A DNA stretch of 13,510 bases from CAIKAP01 sp964574605. GTDB lineage: Bacteria > Verrucomicrobiota > Verrucomicrobiia > Palsa-1439. The notes under the pieces were generated by a model. It had not been told where the DNA came from and did not search any database. It saw only the letters and a list, made by a program, of their open reading frames with translations. Shown one piece after another: positions 6,466-13,510 of the stretch (positions are counted from its first letter, which is position 1; each line of letters begins with the position of its first letter). A program made the position numbers and the translations under genes. The DNA lies in the NCBI GenBank assembly GCA_964574605.1, contig CAZNOK010000138.1:1-13510 (forward strand), read 5' to 3'.

Positions 6466-9400
6466 CCTTGACAGGTGTTGTGCCGATCTCAACGCGCGGG
6501 GCGCCCGGCAACTCCGGGACAATCCGACTGACGTGGAACCGCGCGTTGGCGCCGCCGTCCTTGCTGATGGTCGCGGCGGACTTGGTGCTTTGGCGATAGA
6601 CTTTGCCTTCCTCGTACTCGATAACGTGTTCGGTCCGTTTGCCGGTGACTTGAACTTTCGGGCCGGTGCTGGGACTGCTGCTGCTGAACAATGCCATGTC
6701 GCATCCCATACCAGTGAACGTGTCAGCAGGGACATTCTCCGCGTGGAAATTCACTGTCGTAGTCGTGACTCTGCTCAGTTCACCGCGGGAACTACGTTTC
6801 TCGACGAGGGTCTGATTGGCGGTGAATGAGATCAGTCGCTTATTCGGATCGAGCGTCCCGTTGATTTTCGCCTTGATGGTGTACGGGCCATACGAGTCAT
6901 CGTTCTCGTAGGGGCGGGCAATCTCTTCCTCATAGTTCACGTTGAAGTTGTCGCCGGACCAGTTGATTTTCACGTTGCGCGGTTTCTCGCTGTGGATCGG
7001 ATACGGGACATTCAACTCGTATGTCTGGTTGTATTGGCCGGTGCGCGTTTCTTCGCCGAAGGTCTCGCGGACCTCGCTTTTCCCCTCGACTGAGAGGCTG
7101 AGCACATCGGAAATGCGGGCGATGTTGAGCACGTCAGGATAGATATTCAACGGCACCTCCACGATCTTCTCGACGAGCACTTCGCCTTCGCCCTTGTTGG
7201 CGCGGGCGGTGATCTTGACCTTCTGGATGCCGGACTGGGCCAGCGTGGTCTTCCCATACTCGTGGGTGTTGGTGCAAGTGAACTCCAGAGGTTCCATATT
7301 AATCCCGATGTCTTTCATGTTCGGCGGCATCGAGGCATCCACTTTCAGGCGGCAGGAAATCGGCAGCGTGCCGAAACGCGTGTATGCGGTCTTCTGGCGC
7401 GGGCCGAGGTTGAGGTCCACTTCGAGGTCGCATTTTGGGATCGGGCCGTCGGTGATCGGCTCCGCGAGCACTTCGCTCATCGCCTGCATATCAGCCAACC
7501 CGGCCATGTATTGAATCTGGCGTTTGGCGTATTGCATTTCGAGCCGGTGCGTCTGCCATGTGACAATCATCCCACTGACAACGTCGCCCACGAGGCGTTG
7601 ATGCAGGCCATCGGCAATCACGTCGCGTCCGTCCTGGAAAAACTGACGCGCGGCGGACTCGTTGAGCACGCGGTCGGTCTCGACTCGGCACAACGGCGAG
7701 ATTAGCTTCACAAACTCCGCGATTGCCTTGTCCAGTTCGTCCTTGTCCTGCCACGTCTTGCGCGGACCAAACCACGCAGGTTCAATGTCTGCGCCGACGT
7801 CGAGAACGGCCTTGGCGAGTTTGTCGTGCGCGGCGAGGAGTTTACCGGCATCGCCGAGGATGGGCGGGCGAGCGTTCAGTTCGTCGTAGGGCAACTCGCG
7901 CCCGGCGGGGCCTTGAATCCATTTCTGGTAATAGAGTTGATAGAGGCCGGGCTGGTCAATGAGGATGAACGGTTGCTTGGTCTTCTTGTCGGTCTGCTTG
8001 CGAACATACTTGGCATCGAGCACGCAGAACCCGGAGTCGCGGATGCGCCCGGCGACGGTGCCCTCGGCAATGTTGGTAAGCCGCCCGGCGGCGCCGGTGT
8101 AGAGCGCGTCAATGAGATCCTTGTTCACTTGGTTGATGGCCCAGCCAACGGTGACGACGACAAGACCGCGCTCGATGTCGAAGAGAATCTTGGCGTGCAT
8201 AAGGCCGGGGATGACGCGCGCAAAGGCGTCGAAGACGACGTTCTTGCCGAGCGCCTTGAGCGATTCCTCGTCCTTGACCTGCGTGGCTTGCATGATGAAA
8301 CCGAGTCCCCAGTAGCAGCGGGAGAGAATGTTTTGCGTAACAAACCAGCCGTAGTCGGCATTGCTGGCGTCGCCCTGATACATTTCGATGAGGGTGAGCG
8401 CGTCCACGATGTTGCCGAGTTGGAACGTCTCCTCGAACACACGCTTGGCGAGGTAACCTTTCATGCCGTGTTCCTGGATTTGCCGCTTGGTGGCCTCGTA
8501 GGTGTTCTCCGGAAATGAATCCTCGATGTGCTTGCGCATCCGGCGCCCCATCTCCTCCAACGCGTCGCCCCAATACGGCGGCTTGTTGAGGTTCTGCATC
8601 CGGATGAAATCGCGCGGACTCATCCCCTTGGCGATGCCAAGAATCTCGTCGCCCGGCGCGGGTTTCTTCAACTGACCGCTCAACTTCTCCCGCGCTGCCG
8701 CCATCCTCTTCTCCGCTGTGGCGCGTTGTTCGGGCGTGGAGTCGGTGTTCAACAACACAACGGAACCCTCCGCGTGTTCGAGGGCGGCCTCCAACAGCGG
8801 ACGCAGCTTCGGATCGGCCGTTGCGAGAATCTTCCGGATCGCCGGGTCGGCGGTGTCGTGTTGGCGCGGGCCTTTGCTCTCGACGTTCTCGATGAGCTTG
8901 AGCTGCTCGACGAGCACCAAGAGGTTCTCCATCGCCGCGGCGGACATGCAACGTTTGTAGATCGAGTCCTGATGCCGGGCGTAGGCGTCGCGCTCGGCGG
9001 CGTTCATCTCCTGCCAGTGATGATCGTGTTTGTTGACCTCGGCGAGGAAACGACGGTCCAGCATCGGCGGGTCGAGCATCTCCTGCGCGACCGCCGAGGC
9101 CATCCCGGCGCACGAGTCTCGAAGGAACGCCATCGCCGCATGCTCTTGCAACGTGAGCGCCTGCTTCGTCTCCGGCTTGTCGTCCGTGAGCGAAGCGGGA
9201 AGTTTCTTCGTCATCAACACCGTGGTGGCCGTCTCCATCGCCGTGGCCATTTTCGTCAGTTTATCCCGGTTGCCCGGTTCGTCGAGGAAACCGGGACCGT
9301 GCAGGCGCGCCAGCAATTGAATCCGGTCTTCGAGCAGCAACTCCGACCATTTCTTGAAGCCGTGAAACGCCGCCAACTCATCGAGCGAACGCGCGGCATA

Positions 9401-10417
9401 CTTCAACGCGCCTTGTGTCGGCGAGCCGCCGCCGTGTTGTTCGTGGCGCCATGCTTGGAGGTAATCGTTGCAGGCGTGGATGGCGCGCTGCGATTTACGG
9501 ATGCGAAGGTCGTTGCTGCCGCGCAGGATCGCCCGCGCCTCCCTCATACAACTGGCAATCTGCCCCGTGTATCGCACGCCACCCTGCGTCGCCTCAAAGG
9601 TTTGGACCAGCGTCTGGCCCGGCTTGAAGCTGAGGAAGCGACGGCCAATGACCTCGGTGTCGGAACCTTGGCCGAAGTAGGCTTCCGGGTTCCGCGCCTG
9701 CGTCTCGACTACACGCCGATAGTTCAGATGAAACTCGACCGGGTCGCTCGCGTACCGCGCATCGGGCGGATCGTTGCGGCCCCGGTGAAACGCCACTTCG
9801 AGGTCGGCAATCTCAATGCCGTTCTTCACGCTGCCGCCCGGCCCCGTGTTGACTTTCAGCCCCAACTCTTTCGAGATGTCGCGCATCGCCTCAAAGAACG
9901 TCGTCTCCCGCAGGTCGTCGCCGGCGAAGACCGTCACGTCAATGTCCCGCGTGAAATCGCCGGTGCCGCCGGAGTTGATGATGCACGTCCGCTCCAGCAG
10001 CGTCAGCTTCTTCGCGCGCAGGCGTTTGTTCGTTTCCTCGAGCGCGCGGTTGAACAACGTCTTCAGGAACTGGTGCCGGCCAATGTCGAGGTTTCTGAGG
10101 ACGGTGTTGTAGGATTTGGTTTTGTCGGCGCCTGCGCGCTCGTTGAGGTATTTCTTGAGCATCGCGCGGTTCATCGCCTTGCTGTTGGCGAGTTCGACCG
10201 CGAGCTTCGAAAGCTCGGTTTCCAGTGTGGACTCGTCCATCCAATTGGCGCGCCAGAGGAGCTTGTTCTTCTCCAACGCGTCGCATTTCTTCTTGACCGC
10301 CTCGCGCTGGCGAACCCATTCTTCTTCGGGGTCGGTGCCGCCGTCACCAAACGGATTCTGCGCACACAACGTCGCGGCCAAGAGCAGCCACGACCACCGC
10401 AATGCTCGCTTCCACAT
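6452..10417 (-). CDS. Giant secreted protein (1321 residues) of unknown function with an NTase-like DxD motif and a beta-rich C-terminus
   Basis: A clear signal peptide (MWKRALRWSWLLLAATLCAQ, cleavage near 18-20) opens the protein. Residues 30-140 are charged and helical. Residues 144-210 contain IINSGGTGDFTRDIDVTVFA (S149, G150, G151, D158, D160) and, after a helix, IADLEVAF (D206, E208). This is a layout like the nucleotidyltransferase (Pol beta) fold, but the glycine-to-DxD spacing is shorter than usual. Residues 300-980 are mostly helical, including a moderately hydrophobic stretch at about 735-762 that may not be a membrane span. Residues 985-1321 are beta-rich, probably two or three Ig-like domains. 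I recognise no complete family. ATG 10417 follows a good Shine-Dalgarno sequence and lies 21 bp after the lipoprotein gene, so the two are probably co-transcribed and may act together at the cell surface. The stop overlaps the convergent esterase gene by 14 bp. Confidence 0.8.
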   Translation of the reverse strand: MWKRALRWSWLLLAATLCAQNPFGDGGTDPEEEWVRQREAVKKKCDALEKNKLLWRANWMDESTLETELSKLAVELANSKAMNRAMLKKYLNERAGADKTKSYNTVLRNLDIGRHQFLKTLFNRALEETNKRLRAKKLTLLERTCIINSGGTGDFTRDIDVTVFAGDDLRETTFFEAMRDISKELGLKVNTGPGGSVKNGIEIADLEVAFHRGRNDPPDARYASDPVEFHLNYRRVVETQARNPEAYFGQGSDTEVIGRRFLSFKPGQTLVQTFEATQGGVRYTGQIASCMREARAILRGSNDLRIRKSQRAIHACNDYLQAWRHEQHGGGSPTQGALKYAARSLDELAAFHGFKKWSELLLEDRIQLLARLHGPGFLDEPGNRDKLTKMATAMETATTVLMTKKLPASLTDDKPETKQALTLQEHAAMAFLRDSCAGMASAVAQEMLDPPMLDRRFLAEVNKHDHHWQEMNAAERDAYARHQDSIYKRCMSAAAMENLLVLVEQLKLIENVESKGPRQHDTADPAIRKILATADPKLRPLLEAALEHAEGSVVLLNTDSTPEQRATAEKRMAAAREKLSGQLKKPAPGDEILGIAKGMSPRDFIRMQNLNKPPYWGDALEEMGRRMRKHIEDSFPENTYEATKRQIQEHGMKGYLAKRVFEETFQLGNIVDALTLIEMYQGDASNADYGWFVTQNILSRCYWGLGFIMQATQVKDEESLKALGKNVVFDAFARVIPGLMHAKILFDIERGLVVVTVGWAINQVNKDLIDALYTGAAGRLTNIAEGTVAGRIRDSGFCVLDAKYVRKQTDKKTKQPFILIDQPGLYQLYYQKWIQGPAGRELPYDELNARPPILGDAGKLLAAHDKLAKAVLDVGADIEPAWFGPRKTWQDKDELDKAIAEFVKLISPLCRVETDRVLNESAARQFFQDGRDVIADGLHQRLVGDVVSGMIVTWQTHRLEMQYAKRQIQYMAGLADMQAMSEVLAEPITDGPIPKCDLEVDLNLGPRQKTAYTRFGTLPISCRLKVDASMPPNMKDIGINMEPLEFTCTNTHEYGKTTLAQSGIQKVKITARANKGEGEVLVEKIVEVPLNIYPDVLNIARISDVLSLSVEGKSEVRETFGEETRTGQYNQTYELNVPYPIHSEKPRNVKINWSGDNFNVNYEEEIARPYENDDSYGPYTIKAKINGTLDPNKRLISFTANQTLVEKRSSRGELSRVTTTTVNFHAENVPADTFTGMGCDMALFSSSSPSTGPKVQVTGKRTEHVIEYEEGKVYRQSTKSAATISKDGGANARFHVSRIVPELPGAPRVEIGTTPVKVNVK

Positions 10418-10420
10418 AAG

Positions 10421-10427
10421 TCACCTC
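10421..10427 (-). promoter_or_regulatory. Ribosome binding site of the giant secreted protein gene
   Basis: On the minus strand GAGGTGA lies just before ATG 10417, with the GAGG core about 6 nt from the start codon. It sits in the 21-bp gap after the lipoprotein gene and supports both the start and separate initiation within a shared transcript. Confidence 0.65.
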
Positions 10428-10438
10428 GCGATTTGCTA

Positions 10439-11548
10439 CTATTTCTTCTTCTTCGCCGGCTTCTCGGGTGCTGGCTTCGGAATCTTCACCACCGAAATCG
10501 TCGCGGGCAACTGGAACTTCGCGTTCTTGAACCCGGGGAACGGCCAATCCATGTTCGACACGACGACTTCGTCGCCGCGCACCAACGCCTCGCAGGGCTG
10601 GTCGAGCATCCCCTTCAACTTATCCGCGCTATTCTTCGGGTCGCCGTTCGTCGTGAGCATCCGCACGTTGCCCTCGGGCGAGACCTCCTGCACCGCGTTG
10701 TTGGCGGAGTCGGCGATGTAAAGCTTGTCCGTCTTCGGATCGAGGTGCATCCCGTCGCAATTCATCATGAACAACGACTTCGCGAACTCGACGTTGGAGG
10801 CGACGTTGCCGTCCTTATCGAAGGTGAGCTTGTGCAGGATGCCGTCGCCGAACAAGCCGACGAAGAGATTGCCTTTGCTGTCGAACTCGATGCCGTCGGC
10901 GCCGAACCGCCACTGTTCCTTGTAGCTCTTGAACACCGCGATGATGTGCGGGTCGTTTTGCAACGGCGACCGCAACTCAACGTTCTCGTCACTGAGCTTG
11001 AACCGGAGCACCGCGCTGATTAACGGATGCGAATCCTCTATCAACACCGACTCGGTGATGTAGATGTAGTTGCCGCGGATGACGAGACCATTGGCGACGT
11101 TGAACCCCGTGGCCACGGGCACCATGCGCTCGACCGCGCCGTTGCGGACAACCAGCTTCCACAGGCGCGACTTCTGGTTCTTGTCCTTCATGTACTGCAT
11201 GTCGGCGAGGTACAGATTACCGTCGGGCGCCACGGCAATGCCCATCGGCGCGATCCGGTCAACGCCTTTGGCCAGTCCCGGATACGGCGTCGGGAACTCG
11301 TAGAACTTCTCCGCCTTATTGTCGGCGGTAATCTTCATCAACACCGGCGGCTTCGACTCGTCATTGAAATTCGGCACCGACACGATGATGCTGTTATCCG
11401 GCAACAGCGTCATGCCGTCGGGCGTATTGCAATACTCGGGCAACGCGACCAGCAACTGCGCATGCGAACCAAACTGCGTCACCGGCGTCTTGCATCCGCC
11501 TGCAAAAACCATCCCGGCCAAACACAACGCGCACACGAACCGTTTCAT
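10439..11548 (-). CDS. Six-bladed beta-propeller (SMP-30/NHL-like) lipoprotein
   Basis: From ATG 11548 the protein has 369 residues. The N-terminus MKRFVCALCLAGMVFAGGCK is a lipoprotein signal with candidate lipid-attachment Cys19 (AGGC). The mature part is a repeated propeller pattern of about six blades: TPDGMTLLPDNSIIVS (42-57), PMGIAVAPDGNLYLAD (101-116), ANGLVIRGNYIYITES (152-167), ADGIEFDSKGNLFVGL (217-232), CDGMHLDPKTDKLYIAD (264-280) and PCEALVRGDEVVVSN (318-332). This matches SMP-30/gluconolactonase/NHL-type propellers. Some members are lactonases and others are binding proteins, and I cannot assign metal ligands. The C-terminus is lysine-rich (EKPAKKKK). The frame is open upstream to 11710, but ATG 11548 is chosen for its strong AGGAGG site and the lipobox. 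The giant secreted protein gene follows after 21 bp. Confidence 0.82.
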   Translation of the reverse strand: MKRFVCALCLAGMVFAGGCKTPVTQFGSHAQLLVALPEYCNTPDGMTLLPDNSIIVSVPNFNDESKPPVLMKITADNKAEKFYEFPTPYPGLAKGVDRIAPMGIAVAPDGNLYLADMQYMKDKNQKSRLWKLVVRNGAVERMVPVATGFNVANGLVIRGNYIYITESVLIEDSHPLISAVLRFKLSDENVELRSPLQNDPHIIAVFKSYKEQWRFGADGIEFDSKGNLFVGLFGDGILHKLTFDKDGNVASNVEFAKSLFMMNCDGMHLDPKTDKLYIADSANNAVQEVSPEGNVRMLTTNGDPKNSADKLKGMLDQPCEALVRGDEVVVSNMDWPFPGFKNAKFQLPATISVVKIPKPAPEKPAKKKK

Positions 11549-11553
11549 CGAAG

Positions 11554-11559
11554 CCTCCT
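11554..11559 (-). promoter_or_regulatory. Ribosome binding site fixing the lipoprotein start
   Basis: On the minus strand AGGAGG lies 5 nt before ATG 11548. It decides the start over the longer open frame that extends upstream to 11710 through the REPIN-like element. Confidence 0.8.
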
Positions 11560-11615
11560 GTGGGTTGAACATGGGGCAGAGTCTAGCGAAAGCGCCTACA
11601 TTCCGCCACAAAGAA

Positions 11616-11687
11616 AGTAGCCCCCACGCTCCGCGTGAGGCGTCTGTCGCGCGTTGGCAATTCCTCACGCGGAGCGTGAGGACTACT
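11616..11687. repeat. REPIN-like element A (two inverted REP-type palindromes with GTAG feet)
   Basis: Two 25-nt arms (11616-11640 and 11663-11687) are inverted copies matching at 23 of 25 positions, with a 22-bp spacer. Each arm is itself a palindrome: the right arm is CCTCACGC, loop GGA, GCGTGAGG; the left has one mismatch in its 8-bp stem. Both arms carry GTAG on the outside (11617-11620, and 11683-11686 as CTAC). This is the architecture of REP doublets (REPINs), which RAYT transposases related to IS200/IS605 are known to mobilise. It lies between the sulfatase stop and the lipoprotein gene, and its outer edge shares two bases with the sulfatase stop codon. In RNA it could act as a terminator or processing hairpin. 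No RAYT gene is in the window. Confidence 0.85.
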
Positions 11688-13155
11688 ATTCTGGCCGAGC
11701 CGCTTTCCACCCGGCCTCCAGCGCCGCTCGCAATTCGGTCACGGTCTTTTGATGGGCGGCATCGTTGGCAAGGTTGTTGTTCTCGGCGGGATCGGTTTGG
11801 TGATCGTATAGTTCGCTCTGCCCCGTGGCGCGCTGGATAAAGCGGTAGCGGCCGGTGCGGATGCTCACGGTTGTGTAGTCAATCAAACAACTGAACGCCG
11901 CCTTCTTCCACGGGCGATTCGGCGACCGCAGCAACGGCACGAAGCTCGTTCCCTCCAGATAGCTTGGCGCAGGCACGCGGCAGAGTTCGCAGAGTGAGGG
12001 ATAAATGTCTATCAATTCCACCAAGGCGTCGGTCTTCCGGTTGCGTGGCATTCCCGGCACGGAGATCATCATCGTGATTCTCGTGACGGACTCGTAGTTG
12101 GTCGGTTTGCTCCAACGGCCATGATCGCCAAGACTCCAGCCGTTGTCGGACCAGAGGATGACGATGGTGTTCTTGTCGAGGCCGAGCCGGCGCAGTTCGT
12201 CGAGGACCTTGCCAATCTGCGCGTCCACAAACGTGATGCTGGCGTGATAACCGTGGATAATCTCGCGCGCCTTGTCCTCCGGCATCGCGCCGCTGGTCGG
12301 ACAATCGCCGTAGCGACGGACTTCATTCCAATCATCGCGCTTGATGCCGTCATCAGGCTGGCGGAAATTGGCCGGCAGCTTGAACGAGCTGCGGTCGTAG
12401 CGGTCCCAATATTTCTTCGGCGCCGTCAGCGGCATGTGCGGGCGGTAGAAGCCGGTCGCGAGGAAGAACGGTGTGCCAGCGTTCTTGAGTTTCTGGAGTT
12501 CCTCGATGGCGTGTTGGGCGATGATGCCGTCAGGCGTCTTTTCATCCGGCGTGTCCGTGATCTCGACGATAGGCGAAGCCGGCAATCCAGCCCTGATTCG
12601 TTTGCCTTGGAGATAATTCTGCACCAATGTTTGGTTGGTCGGCAGTTGATAGCCGGAGCAATAGCCGTCGCACCACTGGCCCTCTGATACAAACGTGTCG
12701 GTGTAGCGGCGGACCCAACCATCGGGATCGTCGTTGTTGTAGTGAAAGATTTTGCCAATCGAGACGGTCGTGTAGCCGTGGTTGCGGAACTGGTGCGGCA
12801 ACGAGATGGTGCCGGCGGGCGCGTTGCCCGTGAGCGATTTGGCTTTGTTCCGAAGCGTCTCGGGTCGGTAGCCTGAAAGCAGACTGGAACGCGATGGCAT
12901 GCAGAGCGCCGTCTGGCAATACGCCCGCCGAAACAGCAAGCCATCGGCAGCGAGCCGGTCCATATTCGGCGACTTGACGGTCGCATGACCGTAGCAGCCC
13001 AACATCGGGTTCAAGTCGTCCACGGCGATGAAGAGGACGTTGGGCTTGGTGGGGGTTGCATCTGTAGCCGCGAGCCTGCTCGCGGCGCAGAGCAATCTGC
13101 ACGGCACCAGTAAAGCCGCGAGCAGGCTCGTGGCTACAGCGATTCTGCTCTTCAT
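11686..13155 (-). CDS. Sulfatase, iduronate-2-sulfatase-like (formylglycine-dependent)
   Basis: From ATG 13155 the protein has 489 residues, the usual length for the family. A signal peptide covers about residues 1-30. The sulfatase signature follows: NVLFIAVDD (39-47) with metal-binding D46/D47, and CMPSR (85-89) with C85 as the residue converted to formylglycine. Further on are FYRPHMPLTAPKKYW (236-250), GYHASITFVDAQIGKVLDEL (302-321), WSDNGWSLGDHGRWSK (335-350) with D337/N338, then ELYDHQTDPAENNNLA near the end. The YRPHMPL and WSKPTNYESVTR blocks are characteristic of iduronate-2-sulfatase-type enzymes (the S1_7 group as I recall it). It probably removes a sulfate ester from a glycan or glycolipid outside the cytoplasm. 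ATG 13155 overlaps the ceramidase-like stop (ATGA). Oddity: codons 6-31, most of the signal peptide, lie in a REPIN-like palindrome. Confidence 0.93.
   Translation of the reverse strand: MKSRIAVATSLLAALLVPCRLLCAASRLAATDATPTKPNVLFIAVDDLNPMLGCYGHATVKSPNMDRLAADGLLFRRAYCQTALCMPSRSSLLSGYRPETLRNKAKSLTGNAPAGTISLPHQFRNHGYTTVSIGKIFHYNNDDPDGWVRRYTDTFVSEGQWCDGYCSGYQLPTNQTLVQNYLQGKRIRAGLPASPIVEITDTPDEKTPDGIIAQHAIEELQKLKNAGTPFFLATGFYRPHMPLTAPKKYWDRYDRSSFKLPANFRQPDDGIKRDDWNEVRRYGDCPTSGAMPEDKAREIIHGYHASITFVDAQIGKVLDELRRLGLDKNTIVILWSDNGWSLGDHGRWSKPTNYESVTRITMMISVPGMPRNRKTDALVELIDIYPSLCELCRVPAPSYLEGTSFVPLLRSPNRPWKKAAFSCLIDYTTVSIRTGRYRFIQRATGQSELYDHQTDPAENNNLANDAAHQKTVTELRAALEAGWKAARPE
13063..13138. repeat. 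REPIN-like element B inside the sulfatase signal-peptide coding sequence
   Basis: Two 24-nt arms (13063-13086 and 13115-13138) are inverted copies matching at 23 of 24 positions, with a 28-bp spacer. Each arm is a palindrome: left GCCGCGAG, loop CCTG, CTCGCGGC; right GCCGCGAG, loop CAGG, CTCGTGGC with one mismatch. Both have GTAG on the outer side (13064-13067, and 13134-13137 as CTAC). The architecture matches element A but the sequence family differs. The element is read as codons 6-31 of the sulfatase (AVATSLLAALLVPCRLLCAASRLAAT) and supplies the hydrophobic core of the signal peptide. The arms give the related peptides VATSLLAA and AASRLAAT. Confidence 0.85.
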
Positions 13156-13510
13156 TTGAGTTCCGGCGGCACGGCACCGTAACCCCACGGCGTCTTGGCA
13201 GGCACAACCAACGGCGGCTCTGGCACCGGACCGGGCGTCATCTGATTGGCAAGTTCAATGCCCGTATTCGCCATCTGCCGGCCGGCGGTGATTTCAAGAT
13301 TGCTGTAGGAAGTGAGCCGCGTTTCGTAGCCGCCGCCCTTCGGGCCAAACGCTTCCTCGGTCGGCACGTAGCCAACGATTCCGTTGGCCAGTTCGACGGG
13401 GAACGTGAACGGAAACTTGCTGCCCCTTTTTATGTCGAGGCCATATTGCACGAAATACTCCGCCGGATTTGTCACGAACACTGCCGGCCCAACCTGCACC
13501 GCTTGTACTT
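13152..13510 (-). CDS. C-terminal end of a neutral/alkaline ceramidase-like protein; 5' end outside window
   Basis: The frame is open to the right edge (GTG 13499 is not the true start), leaving about 118 C-terminal residues. The sequence GPAVFVTNPAEYFVQYGLDIK followed by FPVELANGIVGYVPTEEAFGPKGGGYETR resembles the end of the catalytic domain of proteins annotated in PVC bacteria as neutral/alkaline non-lysosomal ceramidases: the NPAEYF strand-turn, the NGIVGYVPTEEAF helix region, and the GGGYETR loop are typical. The end is proline-rich (PGPVPEPPLVVPAKTPWGYG). Its stop overlaps the sulfatase start (ATGA, 13152-13155), implying co-translation. Many bacterial members have no proven ceramidase activity, so the substrate remains open. 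Confidence 0.7.
   Translation of the reverse strand, partial: VQAVQVGPAVFVTNPAEYFVQYGLDIKRGSKFPFTFPVELANGIVGYVPTEEAFGPKGGGYETRLTSYSNLEITAGRQMANTGIELANQMTPGPVPEPPLVVPAKTPWGYGAVPPELK

Noticed and set aside
8528..11023. An 831-codon open frame on the plus strand, opposite the giant secreted protein and the lipoprotein genes
   Set aside because: It spans the junction of two well-supported minus-strand genes. Its translation is Arg/His/Val/Leu-rich with no domain and no export signal, as expected for the antisense of GC-rich coding DNA. It is open only because stop codons are rare in that frame.
13063..13138. Reading the nested palindromes as a CRISPR remnant or a Rho-independent terminator
   Set aside because: There are only two copies, inverted rather than direct, each self-palindromic with a GTAG foot and no T-tract. 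They lie inside coding sequence, so a REPIN-like element fits better.

Overview
The window is protein-dense, GC-rich bacterial DNA with no rRNA, tRNA, CRISPR array, phage or transposase gene that I can see. The gene content (Tat-exported sugar-isomerase-like protein, malectin-like secreted protein, iduronate-2-sulfatase-type sulfatase, neutral-ceramidase-type protein, very large secreted protein of unknown function) and the REP-type palindromes suggest a PVC-group heterotroph, most likely Verrucomicrobiota. This is an inference from gene families, not from a marker gene.

Layout. (1) Positions 2-1009 (+) encode the C-terminal part of a BASS-family (bile acid:sodium symporter-like) transporter that runs in frame, with no stop, into a roughly 120-residue soluble tail. 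(2) Positions 2762-1041 (-) hold three genes: a YjdF/DUF2238 membrane protein, an M48-type zinc metallopeptidase coupled to it by an ATGA overlap, and a small zinc-ribbon protein. (3) A 135-bp divergent intergenic region carries a candidate promoter for the next block. (4) Positions 2898-6465 (+) form a tight three-gene operon joined by two ATGA overlaps: a Tat-exported fucose/arabinose-isomerase-like protein, a secreted malectin-like protein, and an exported or membrane-anchored alpha/beta hydrolase. (5) Positions 13510-6452 (-) hold a ceramidase-like 3' end (cut by the window), a sulfatase coupled to it by ATGA, an SMP-30/NHL-type beta-propeller lipoprotein, and a 1321-residue secreted protein with no recognised family. 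The last gene overlaps the esterase gene tail to tail by 14 bp.

How they may work together. The plus-strand operon looks like an extracytoplasmic carbohydrate-processing set: an esterase for deacylation, a carbohydrate-binding-like module and a sugar isomerase fold. The minus-strand sulfatase and ceramidase-like pair fits desulfation and breakdown of host- or algal-derived polymers or glycolipids. The substrates are not determined by the sequence.

The most notable structural signal is a pair of REPIN-like elements, each made of two inverted copies of a palindrome with a GTAG foot. They belong to two different sequence families and sit at the two ends of the sulfatase gene. One abuts its stop codon. 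The other lies inside the coding sequence and encodes most of its signal peptide. The other notable points are the BASS-tail fusion, the NTase-like DxD motif in the giant secreted protein, and the Tat-exported isomerase with a conserved-looking metal-ligand pattern.
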